A DNA stretch of 64,000 nucleotides from Paraburkholderia ginsengiterrae (GTDB lineage: Bacteria > Pseudomonadota > Gammaproteobacteria > Burkholderiales > Burkholderiaceae). The notes below the pieces were generated by a model that ran no database searches, had not been told where the DNA came from, and worked only from the letters and a program-made list of their open reading frames with translations. Positions within the stretch are counted from its first letter, which is position 1. Every line of letters starts with the position of its first letter. The position numbers and the translations under genes were made by a program. Shown one piece after another: positions 54,750-63,397 of this stretch. Location: assembly GCF_001645125.1 (NCBI RefSeq), contig NZ_LXKA01000121.1:62001-126000 (forward strand). Reading direction: 5' to 3'.

Positions 54750-56210
54750 GTGTTCGATCGGACGCTTGCTCGCACCCTGTTCCACGCTGCCGTGACAGCG
54801 GTGCTTATCACGTGCTATGCCTGTCTGCCGCCGACGGCGAACGCCGTGGGCGCGGCCCCGCTGTCGGCGAAGGAAAAGCGGGTTTCAGCGGCTAACGCTT
54901 CAGCGCCGGTCGACTTCCCGACCATCGTCGAGCGATACGGGCCCGCCGTCGTGAATATCAGCACGACTACCCCGCAGCAGCAATCGCCGCAGACGGCCCC
55001 CGTGCCAATCGACGCCGACGACCCGCTTCTGGCGTTCGTCACGCGTATGGTGCCGCGATCGACGGCATCCCAGGACAGTTCGCCACGCGCCATCACAGGT
55101 ACCGGGTCCGGTTTCATTGTCAGCCCCGATGGCCTCATTCTGACTACCGCTCATGTGGTGGATCAAGCCACCGAATTGACGGTCAGACTGACCGATCGAC
55201 GCGAGTTCAAAGCGAGGGTGCTGGCCGTCGACACGCAGAGCGACGTCGCGGTCATTCAGGTCGATGCCACGAAGCTTCCTACCGTCAAACTTGGGGACTC
55301 GTCGCGGGTGCGCGTCGGCGAATCGGTTCTGACGATCGGCTCGCCCGACAGCTTCGAGAATACGGTGAGCGCCGGCATTGTCAGCGCCACCTCTCGCACG
55401 TTGCCGGACGGGAGCAGTTTTCCGTTTTTTCAAACCGATGTTTCGAACAATCCGGACAATTCCGGTGGCCCGCTGTTCAACCGTGCAGGCGAGGTGGTAG
55501 GCATCGACGTGCAGATTTATGCAGACTCGGAGCGGTTTCCCAGCCTGACCTTCGCCATCCCGATCAACCTGACGGCCAAGGTGCGATCGCAGGTGCTAGC
55601 CTCGCGCGCGCCACCGCCGGGCGGACTTGGTGTGGAGGTTCAGGACGTCGGCCCCGGCTTGGCGGTGGCCTTTGGCCTGCCGCGACCGGCGGGCGCGCTG
55701 ATCAATTCCGTCGCGCCAGGCACACCGGCGGCCTCGAGCGGCCTCAAGCCAGGCGACGTCATCCTGCAGATCGGCGACAAAACGATTGATCACTCGGCCG
55801 AACTCGGCGCGGCTGCCGCTGAACTGCCGCCCGGGACGAAAACCACACTCCGGCTGGTCCGGAATCGAAAACCGATGACGGCGACGGTCATGATCGGCGC
55901 GTCCGCGGAAAACCCGCAGGCCCGGCCCGGCGAAGGCGGCGCAACGGAACGCCTCGGCTTGACCCTGCATCCGTTGAGCGAGGACGAGCGGCGCGCCCGC
56001 GACCTTCCCGTTGGCTTGATGGTGGACAAGGTCGATGGGCCCGCCGCAAGCGCAGGCATTCAGCCCGGCGACATCGTTCTTTCGCTCAATGGCACGCTGG
56101 TCGAAACGCAGGCGGACGTGGCAGCGCTGGAAGCAAAGGCCGGCAAGGAGATCGCGGTGCTCATACAGCGCGACAACGCGCGCAGCTTTGTTTCCGTCAA
56201 ACCTAGATGA
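54750..56210 (+). CDS. periplasmic HtrA/DegP-type serine protease with two PDZ domains
   Basis: This 486-residue protein has an N-terminal signal (HAAVTAVLITCYACLPPTANA), a trypsin-like domain with His135 (LTTAHVVD), Asp165 (TQSDVAVIQVD) and Ser238 (SNNPDNSGGPLFN), then PDZ domains at about 285-375 and 395-480. The residue two before the serine is Asp where the family normally has Gly. The GTG start at 54750 has GGAGG 6 nt upstream. It may degrade or hold misfolded envelope proteins. It is not in an operon with mucD, rseA or rpoE-type genes here. Confidence 0.87.
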   Translation: MFDRTLARTLFHAAVTAVLITCYACLPPTANAVGAAPLSAKEKRVSAANASAPVDFPTIVERYGPAVVNISTTTPQQQSPQTAPVPIDADDPLLAFVTRMVPRSTASQDSSPRAITGTGSGFIVSPDGLILTTAHVVDQATELTVRLTDRREFKARVLAVDTQSDVAVIQVDATKLPTVKLGDSSRVRVGESVLTIGSPDSFENTVSAGIVSATSRTLPDGSSFPFFQTDVSNNPDNSGGPLFNRAGEVVGIDVQIYADSERFPSLTFAIPINLTAKVRSQVLASRAPPPGGLGVEVQDVGPGLAVAFGLPRPAGALINSVAPGTPAASSGLKPGDVILQIGDKTIDHSAELGAAAAELPPGTKTTLRLVRNRKPMTATVMIGASAENPQARPGEGGATERLGLTLHPLSEDERRARDLPVGLMVDKVDGPAASAGIQPGDIVLSLNGTLVETQADVAALEAKAGKEIAVLIQRDNARSFVSVKPR

Positions 56211-56249
56211 GCATCCCGGCGCGGGCAGCAGGGGTGCCGCGAGAAATCG

Positions 56250-59027
56250 CTACCGGGCCATGGCTGCTGCGGCGTGTTTGGCTACCGGCGTAACTTCGGG
56301 CGTTGCCTCGGACTCAAACTCTAACGCATCCTCAGCCGCATCCTCAGGCGCTACATGGGATAACTTCATCAGGCGCGGCTGGAGCAGCAGCGCGACGAGC
56401 CCGCTCCAGCCGGTCTGATGCGAAGCGCCGACGCCGCGCCCGTTGTCGCCGTGAAAGTACTCGTGAAACAGGATGAGATCCCGCGAACGCGGGTCGGCTT
56501 GCAGCATCGGATAGGCCGTCATCACGGGCCGCACGCCTTGTGCATCTTTCAGAAAGAGCCTGGTGACGCGCCGCGCAAGGTCGTCGGCAATCTCGCTCAG
56601 CGACAGACTGTTGCCCGATCCGGTCGGATAGTCGACACGAAACTCATCGCCGTAATAGCGATAGAACTCATACAGCGATTCGATCAGCAGGTAGTTGACC
56701 GGTATCCAGACCGGCCCGCGCCAGTTCGAATTGCCGCCGAACACACGCGAGTCCGATTCGGCCGGCTGATACTCAACGCGAACGCTCACGCCGTCATGGT
56801 CGAACACGTACGGCGCATCGCGATGCACACGGGACAGGGCCCGCACGCCGTAGTCGGAAAGAAACTCGTTTTCACAGAGTGCGCGGCGCAACAGCGATTT
56901 CATCCGGTGTCCGCGCAACAGCGAGAGCAGGGTGGTGTTGCCCTTGCCGGGTTCGGTCCAGCGTGACACCAGCTTGGCCAGATTCGGCCGATGATCGAGA
57001 AACCACGCCAGCCGCTCACGCAATCCCGGCAGATGGCCGTACACCCGTTCCTCCAGCACATGAACGGCGATCAACGGAATCAGCCCGACGATCGAACGGA
57101 TGCGCATCGGCACACGCGTGCCGTCGGGCAGGTGCAGCACGTCGTAGAAAAACTCGTCGCTTCTGTCCCATAGCCCTGTGCTGCAGCCTTCGCTGCAACC
57201 GACCGCTTCCGCGATATACAGAAAGTGCTCGAAGAACTTCACCGCGATTTCGACGTAGGCGTTGTTCGTCATCGCCACTTCGAGGCCGATCTGCATCAGG
57301 TCGAGCGCGTAGGAGGCCATCCACGCGGTGCCGTCGGCCTGATCGATGCGGCCGCCGGTCGGCAGCGGCGAAGAGCGGTCGAAGATGCCGACGTTGTCGA
57401 GCCCAAGAAAACCGCCCTGAAAGATGTTGCGGTCGTCCGCGTCCTTGCGGTTGACCCACCACGAGAAATTGAGCAGCAGCTTGTGGAACATGACTTCGAG
57501 AAACTCGTGATCGCCGACGCCCGTTACCTCGCGGTCGAGTTCATATACACGCCAGGTTGCCCACGCATGAACGGGGGGATTCGCATCGCCGAACGCCCAC
57601 TCGTAGGCGGGCAATTGCCCGTTGGGATGCATATAGCGCTCCTTCACGAGCAGCAGCAATTGCTTCTTCGCGAAGTCGGGATCGATCATGGCGAACGCGA
57701 CCGCATGAAACGCGAGATCCCACGACGCGTACCACGGGTACTCCCACTTGTCCGGCATCGACACGATGTCGCCGTTGCACATGTGCCGCCAGTCCGCGTT
57801 GCGGCCGTGCCTGCGCCCTTTCGGCGGCTGCGGTTGGCCGGGGTCGCCGTCGTGCCAGCGCGTCACATCGAACTGGTAGTACTGCTTCGACCACAGCATG
57901 CCGGCGAGCGCCTGACGCTGCACGAGCCGCGCATCGGCGTCGGGGATGTCGTGCTGAAGCGCCGCATAGAATTCGTCGGCTTCCGCTAGCCGGCGCGCGA
58001 AGAGGTCTTCCATGTCGAGCGGCGCGTCACCTGAAGACGCTTCGGGACGCCAGCGCAGATACAGCACCGAGCACTCGTGAGGCGCGAGTTGAAGAACCAC
58101 ATGCGCGGCGGCGCGGGTGCCTTTGTCGCGCCGGATTGCCTGCTCGTCGCCGTCGACGAGGTAGTCATTGAAGCCGTCCTTGAACGGCCCGGCTCCATCC
58201 ACGCCGAAGATGCGGCGCACATTCGTTTCGTTTTCGCAGAAGAGCCACTCGATCGGCGCTTGCGCCGACGCGGTCACGATCATCGTGCCGAGCGCGGGAT
58301 TGTGCGCGACGACGCACGCGCCTTCCTCCGGATTCGACGCCAGCGTGAGCGACGGCTTGCCGGGCTTGCCCGACCACGCCCATCGGTTGCGCGCCCAGAA
58401 TTGCGGCAACACATGGAGCGCCGCGCACTGATCCGCGCGATTCTCGACGGTGACGCGCATGACGATATCGTCTGGGGTGTGCTTCGCATACTCGACGCAC
58501 ACGTCGAAGTAGCGGTTGTCGTCGAACACGCCCGTATCGAGGATTTCATATTCGGGTTGTTCAGCGCCGCGCCGCCGGTTCTCGTCGATCAGATCCTGAT
58601 ACGGGTACGCGTCATGGGGATATTTGTACAGCATCTTCATGTACGAATGCGTCGGCGTGCCGTCGAGATAGAAGTAAAGCTCCTTCACGTCCTCGCCGTG
58701 ATTGCCTTGTTCATTCGTCAGGCCGAAGAGCCGTTCCTTGATGATCGGATCGTGCCCGTTCCAGAGAGCGAGCGAGATACACCAGTCGAGCGGATCGTTG
58801 CCGAATCCCGCAATGCCGTCCTCACCCCAGCGGTACATGCGGCTGCGCGCGTGATCGTGTGGAAAGTAGTCCCAGGCGGTGCCGTATTCGCTGTAGTCTT
58901 CGCGAACCGTGCCCCACTGGCGTTCGCTCAGATACGGTCCCCAGCGGCGCCAGCGGTCGAGGTCCGGGCCATGGAGACGGGCACCTTCCTTCGACTGGAG
59001 CAGATTGATTGCGCGTAGCGGTGGCAT
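56250..59027 (-). CDS. GH63-like glucosidase
   Basis: This 925-residue protein resembles the bacterial GH63 (YgjK / mannosylglycerate hydrolase-like) group. The N-terminal half is beta-rich (GTAWDYFPHDHARSRMYRWGEDGIAG), and the C-terminal (alpha/alpha)6 catalytic half has WEYPWYASWDLAFHAVAFA, QLPAYEWAFGDANPPVHAW and GGNSNWRGPVWIPVNYLLIE. No signal peptide is seen, so it acts in the cytoplasm. A likely substrate is a compatible-solute or trehalose-related sugar, but this is not shown. ATG 59027 has GGGAGG upstream. Confidence 0.85.
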   Translation of the reverse strand: MPPLRAINLLQSKEGARLHGPDLDRWRRWGPYLSERQWGTVREDYSEYGTAWDYFPHDHARSRMYRWGEDGIAGFGNDPLDWCISLALWNGHDPIIKERLFGLTNEQGNHGEDVKELYFYLDGTPTHSYMKMLYKYPHDAYPYQDLIDENRRRGAEQPEYEILDTGVFDDNRYFDVCVEYAKHTPDDIVMRVTVENRADQCAALHVLPQFWARNRWAWSGKPGKPSLTLASNPEEGACVVAHNPALGTMIVTASAQAPIEWLFCENETNVRRIFGVDGAGPFKDGFNDYLVDGDEQAIRRDKGTRAAAHVVLQLAPHECSVLYLRWRPEASSGDAPLDMEDLFARRLAEADEFYAALQHDIPDADARLVQRQALAGMLWSKQYYQFDVTRWHDGDPGQPQPPKGRRHGRNADWRHMCNGDIVSMPDKWEYPWYASWDLAFHAVAFAMIDPDFAKKQLLLLVKERYMHPNGQLPAYEWAFGDANPPVHAWATWRVYELDREVTGVGDHEFLEVMFHKLLLNFSWWVNRKDADDRNIFQGGFLGLDNVGIFDRSSPLPTGGRIDQADGTAWMASYALDLMQIGLEVAMTNNAYVEIAVKFFEHFLYIAEAVGCSEGCSTGLWDRSDEFFYDVLHLPDGTRVPMRIRSIVGLIPLIAVHVLEERVYGHLPGLRERLAWFLDHRPNLAKLVSRWTEPGKGNTTLLSLLRGHRMKSLLRRALCENEFLSDYGVRALSRVHRDAPYVFDHDGVSVRVEYQPAESDSRVFGGNSNWRGPVWIPVNYLLIESLYEFYRYYGDEFRVDYPTGSGNSLSLSEIADDLARRVTRLFLKDAQGVRPVMTAYPMLQADPRSRDLILFHEYFHGDNGRGVGASHQTGWSGLVALLLQPRLMKLSHVAPEDAAEDALEFESEATPEVTPVAKHAAAAMAR

Positions 59028-59237
59028 GAGACCTCCCGACCCGACGTCGACCATCCAGTGCGCTCGGTGCGCGGATGTCGCTCCTCGCCATCATGAGCGC
59101 CGTATGCGCGGTGGACATAGGGCACTCAACGTCACCTCGGCAGTATCTGAATGATAGGCGCCATTGCTGTGGCGCGCGACCCGTGAACCCGCCTTGTGTT
59201 GCATACTTGTGCGAATCACATCACCGGATACCTCGAC

Positions 59238-60185
59238 ATGGCCGCGGACCTCGCACACTCGTGGTTGACCTACAGCGCACCGGTGGCCGCCGCACACGCT
59301 GCCGGCCGCCCGCTGGTTGCGCTGGAATCGACCATCATCGCTCACGGCATGCCTTATCCGGAGAACGTTCGCACCGCGCGAGAAGTGGAAGCCCTGATCC
59401 GTGACCTGGGCGCCGAGCCCGCGACTATCGCGCTGATCGGCGGGCGAATCCGCATCGGACTTTCTGACGACGAACTGGAACTGCTCGGCCGCTCCGACCA
59501 GGTACACAAAGTCAGCCGCCGCGACTTGCCGGCGGTGCTGGCCGGCGGCGGGCTTGGCGCCACCACAGTGGCGGGCACGATGATCTGTGCCGCTCTCGCC
59601 GGCATCGAGGTGTTCGTGACCGGCGGCATTGGCGGCGTGCATCGGGGTGCGCCGGAAACCTTCGACATTTCGGCCGACCTGCAAGAGCTGGCGAGGACCT
59701 CGGTGGCGGTGGTGTGTGCCGGTGCGAAGTCGATCCTGGACATCGGGCTCACGCTGGAATACCTGGAAACGCACGGCGTGCCGGTGCTCAGTTGCGAGCA
59801 GGACAATTTCGCGGCGTTTTACACGCGCGACAGCGGCTTTCGCGCGGACTTCAGGCTGGACGACGCGGCGCAGCAGGCGCGCTTCATCCGTACCAAGTGG
59901 GACCTCAGCCTCGCGGGCGGCGTGGTGTTGAGCACGCCGGTGCCGGAAGCGGCCGCGATGCGAGTCGAAGAGATCGACGCGCTGACTCGGCAGGCGCTCA
60001 CCGAGGCCACGGAGCAGGGCATCACCGGTAAGGCGGTGACTCCGTTCCTGCTGGCTCGCATCAAGGCACTGACGGGTGGACGGAGCCTCGCGACGAATAT
60101 CGCGCTCGTGAAACACAACGCCGAGGTGGGGGCGAGGCTGGCGCTGGCGTTGGCACATGCGAGGCAGGGGGCAGGCGCGGCGTAG
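59238..60185 (+). CDS. psuG: pseudouridine-5'-phosphate glycosidase
   Basis: PsuG splits pseudouridine-5'-phosphate to uracil and ribose-5-phosphate. The 315-residue protein shows the family features ALESTIIAHGMPYPEN, GGIGGVHRGAPETFDISADL (metal and phosphate region), SVAVVCAGAKSILDIG and KWDLSLAGGVVLSTPVP. No psuK kinase is adjacent. The product uracil could feed the pyrimidine pathway at 11-19 kb. I chose ATG 59238; a TTG at 59196 would add 14 residues. Confidence 0.92.
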   Translation: MAADLAHSWLTYSAPVAAAHAAGRPLVALESTIIAHGMPYPENVRTAREVEALIRDLGAEPATIALIGGRIRIGLSDDELELLGRSDQVHKVSRRDLPAVLAGGGLGATTVAGTMICAALAGIEVFVTGGIGGVHRGAPETFDISADLQELARTSVAVVCAGAKSILDIGLTLEYLETHGVPVLSCEQDNFAAFYTRDSGFRADFRLDDAAQQARFIRTKWDLSLAGGVVLSTPVPEAAAMRVEEIDALTRQALTEATEQGITGKAVTPFLLARIKALTGGRSLATNIALVKHNAEVGARLALALAHARQGAGAA

Positions 60186-60390
60186 GCGCGTGCCGTAATC
60201 AAAGCTACCGCGCCACTGCTGTCAGCGTGCGCAACTATTCGAGCAGTTGCACAGCGGGACTTGGCAGGATGCCGTGCCGCCGGCGGAAGACCTCGACCTG
60301 AGTAGGGGCGCTATTGCCGATTCTTAAGCGATCAAGCTAGCTCGAAATTTCCGGTAAGATTCGGAAACTTTTTGAGCGGCAGGGTCCGGG

Positions 60391-61416
60391 ATGGGCAATA
60401 AAAACAGCGGAATCCAAGGGCTGCGGGCGTTTGCCGCCTGCCTGGTCGTGCTTCAGCATGCGATCTATTTCGGATGTTCGGCCAAGGGCGTCGGCTTTAT
60501 GCAATATCTGCCGATTGGATTCGGTCAGGTTGGCACCGGCATTTTCTTTGTGATTTCCGGGTATGTCATGACTATGTGCCTGCCTCAGGGCGCGATGTTC
60601 ATGCCTCAACGGATCGCCCGTATCTACCCTGCGTTCTGGGCTGCCGTCGCCCTGAGCGGTCTTGCCATTCCGCTGATCGGCCATGAATGGCACTTCGATT
60701 TTTACTCGATCACACTGCTGCCGGCTTCCGCGTTCAACGAATACTACGCCGTGCCGTACTGGACGCTGGTCTACGAAATGGTGTTCTACGCCATCATGTA
60801 CGCGTTGATTATGTGCCGCCTGTCGCGTCGTCATGTTGCCATGGCGCTCGGACTGTGGGCCGTGGTCATTGCCATTGTTTGCCAGGCGGGAATCCATCCG
60901 TTTCCCGATGACGTGAGCGCGATGGTGGCCGGCAAGTGGATCTTCGTATCGCCTGCCAACTTCGAATTTATCGCGGGCGCGTTGTATGGTCTGGTGGGGC
61001 GCGAAGCGTTGAAGACCGCTAATCCGCTGACGATTGCGATCCAGTCGCTCACTCTGTTCATCATCGCGCAGACGCTGGCGCCGATGCCTTACTACGTGCG
61101 TTACGCTTTGTGGGGAATGTCCTTCATGCTCTTGCTGAATCTGGTGCAAGGCATGCGCGCTCCCCGTTTCCTGGAACGCGCGGGCGATTACTCGTACGGC
61201 CTGTATCTGGTCCAGTCGATATTCTGTCAAGTCGGCGCATATTGCATGGCGCGGTTTTTCCCCTCCGCGTCGACGTTCATGTTTGTCGCTGTAACGATCG
61301 CCACGGCACTGGCCGCCGGATTCTGTTTCGGCGCACTCGAGTTTGGCTTCCATGGGAAGCTCGTCAAACCGATGCTGCGTCGGCTAACGCCGTCGGCGAC
61401 ACTGAAACCTGTTTAA
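60391..61416 (+). CDS. acyltransferase family 3 (OafA-like) membrane protein
   Basis: This 341-residue protein has about ten membrane helices and the family start GIQGLRAFAACLVVLQHAI (Arg-His pair) with FFVISGYVMTMCLPQG next. Such proteins O-acylate sugars of exopolysaccharide, LPS or antibiotics. No glycan cluster surrounds it. The ATG at 60391 is preceded by a weak site. The 205-bp gap before it shows nothing else. Confidence 0.88.
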   Translation: MGNKNSGIQGLRAFAACLVVLQHAIYFGCSAKGVGFMQYLPIGFGQVGTGIFFVISGYVMTMCLPQGAMFMPQRIARIYPAFWAAVALSGLAIPLIGHEWHFDFYSITLLPASAFNEYYAVPYWTLVYEMVFYAIMYALIMCRLSRRHVAMALGLWAVVIAIVCQAGIHPFPDDVSAMVAGKWIFVSPANFEFIAGALYGLVGREALKTANPLTIAIQSLTLFIIAQTLAPMPYYVRYALWGMSFMLLLNLVQGMRAPRFLERAGDYSYGLYLVQSIFCQVGAYCMARFFPSASTFMFVAVTIATALAAGFCFGALEFGFHGKLVKPMLRRLTPSATLKPV

Positions 61417-61449
61417 ACAGACCGCGCCATCGGCAGTTCGAAATCCTGA

Positions 61450-61860
61450 TCAATCGGCCGTGCATTCAGCCCGCACGGCCGCGCGATGAAAATGAACATC
61501 GAGCTGCGGGTAGGGAATCCCGATCTTGTGCTTATCCAGTGCGGTTTTGATACCTTCCATCATGTCGTAATAGACGTCCCAGTAATCCGCATTGTTCGCC
61601 CACACGCGCACCACGTAGTTGAGGGAAGATGCGGCCATTTCGTTCAACCGGATCGTGTTGCCCAGGTGATGCAGAATGCGCGAGTCGCTCTCCACGACAC
61701 GGGACAGAACGGCCTTCACATGGCTGACTTCGGAGTCGTAGGCCACGCCGACGATGATCTCGATGCGGCGGTGCGGATGGCGCGTGTAATTGATAATGTT
61801 GCCGCCGATGATCTTGCCGTTGGGGACGACGACCACCTCGCCACGCGCGCGGCGTCCATT
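61450..61860 (-). pseudogene. truncated mechanosensitive channel (MscS C-terminal domain)
   Basis: The last ~120 codons read VVVVPNGKIIGGNIINYTRH, then a region close to MscS: IEIIVGVAYDSEVSHVKAVL, LNYVVRVWANNADYWDVYYD and IPYPQLDVHFHR. The membrane helices and pore are missing. Upstream, from about 61860, the sequence becomes AT-richer and unrelated, so the 5' half has been lost. The frame can be opened to 62061 but that extension has no MscS sequence. It is a gene remnant. Confidence 0.8.
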
Positions 61861-62082
61861 TGTAATCGAATAGCTAGGGCGAATGTAAGCAAAAACGTAA
61901 CCATTACGTCTAAAAAGTAAAAGCTCGTAAATGGCGCCGTATCGCTTCAGGTGATGTGGTATTACTCGGTGCCCTGATTGAGAAGGGTAATGACAGGATG
62001 CGCGCGCCTGGCTGACCGACCTGCTGCAACTGCCGCACATGCCGCATTTCACGCGCGCCAATCTTTTATTCGAGAATAAGTC

Positions 62083-62325
62083 ATGAAGAAGACGATCATT
62101 GTGTTTGTGCTAGCCGCGCTTAGCCCGCTGGCCCATGCGAGCTTCTCCAGTGGTGCTCACAAGTTCAAGAGCGACGTCAAGACGGCAGGAAAGAACACCG
62201 GGCACGCCGTGCACAATGCCGCGGTGGCGGTCGGCCACGGTGCGAAAGCCGCCGGCCATGCCGTTGCGGATACAACCAAGCACGGTTACCACGCAACGAA
62301 GAAGTTCGTAACCGGGCACGCATAA
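62083..62325 (+). CDS. small exported His/Lys/Ala-rich protein
   Basis: This 80-residue protein has a signal peptide (cut after AHA) and a mature part of repeating amphipathic units such as GHAVHNAAVAVGHGAKAAGHAV. The even spacing of Gly, His and Ala resembles stress-related LEA-type or coiled proteins. I do not recognise a family. It lies just right of the AT-richer stretch beside the MscS remnant. Confidence 0.72.
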   Translation: MKKTIIVFVLAALSPLAHASFSSGAHKFKSDVKTAGKNTGHAVHNAAVAVGHGAKAAGHAVADTTKHGYHATKKFVTGHA

Positions 62326-62419
62326 ACGGACACGCACCGAGTTCGTTCTCGACGCGGCCCTGCAATCGCCACAAGCCGCCGCATGGGGCTGAGTGGTCGC
62401 CTCCTTGTGCGTATCCCGG

Positions 62420-63178
62420 CTAGCCCTGAACGGAATAGCCGCCGTCGACCGGAATGACTGCGCCGGTCACGAAATCGCATTCACTCGAGCACAGCGCCAC
62501 GGCAATGCCGGCCAGATCCTGCGGCTTGCCCCAGCGGCGCTGAGGTGTGCGGCTCAGAACGCTTGCCTCGAGATCGGGAAAGAGCCGCTTGGCTTCGGCC
62601 GTCAGTTCGGTTTCGATCCAGCCCGGCAGCAGCGTGTTGACCTGAATGTTCTCGGGTGCCCACTCTACGGCCCACGCTTTGCCGAGTTGCACGATCCCGC
62701 CTTTGCTCGCCGCATAGGCCGATCCATAGGTCGTGCCGAACAGCGAGAGCATCGAGCCGATATTGATGATCTTGCCGCCGCCGGCGCGCACAAACGCAGC
62801 ATGGATCGCCTGGGCGCAGAAGTGCGCACCGCTCAGGTTCGTATCGACGATGCGATGCCACTCTTCGGCGTTCAGCTCATGCCCCGGTTTCCGGATATTC
62901 ATCCCGGCGTTGTTCACGAGGATGCTTAGGCTGCCGAAATGATGTTCAGCCTGTTCGATCGCCTCGACACACTCGCCGTGCTTTGTGATGTCGGCCTGGA
63001 TAAACATGCCGTTGCCGCTGCCGCCCGGCAATGACGCAAGCGCAGCGTGTCCCTTGTCAGCGTCGCGACCGATTAGTGCGACACGCGCGCCGGCCGCGAC
63101 CATGCCCTGGGCAATGCCTAGCCCAATGCCGCTCGCACCGCCCGTGACAACGGCGATTTTTCCCGAAAGATTGAACAT
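62420..63178 (-). CDS. SDR family oxidoreductase (gluconate 5-dehydrogenase/KduD-like)
   Basis: This 252-residue classical short-chain dehydrogenase has the cofactor motif TGGASGIG (12-19), NNAG, the catalytic Ser in NIGSMLSLFG and YAASKGG. It ends GAVIPVDGGYSVQG. It resembles KduD and gluconate 5-dehydrogenases, so a sugar-acid keto group is a likely substrate. CGGAGCGAG precedes ATG 63178; the frame continues upstream to 63235 without a signal. Confidence 0.9.
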   Translation of the reverse strand: MFNLSGKIAVVTGGASGIGLGIAQGMVAAGARVALIGRDADKGHAALASLPGGSGNGMFIQADITKHGECVEAIEQAEHHFGSLSILVNNAGMNIRKPGHELNAEEWHRIVDTNLSGAHFCAQAIHAAFVRAGGGKIINIGSMLSLFGTTYGSAYAASKGGIVQLGKAWAVEWAPENIQVNTLLPGWIETELTAEAKRLFPDLEASVLSRTPQRRWGKPQDLAGIAVALCSSECDFVTGAVIPVDGGYSVQG

Positions 63179-63397
63179 GTCTCGCTCCGATTGAGCTTGG
63201 AGATAGGAATCGGACGTCAGCTTAGCTTGATCCAACCCGATATATGACGGGCGTCGCGCACGATTTTTTCGGCGGCAGATGATGTGTTTTGGGAATGATC
63301 AAGACTGAGCGCCCTGTTGTGCGACAGCCGGGCGTCACGCCCAGCGATCCATAATTGGTATAGACTCCCGCGAAAAGAGGACTGAAAGGGGGAGGCC

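Noticed and set aside
53810-62325. tRNA-Leu as the attachment site of a genomic island to its right
   Set aside because: The downstream genes are varied and one remnant exists, but I see no integrase, no repeat of the tRNA 3' end and no clear shift in base use across the stretch.
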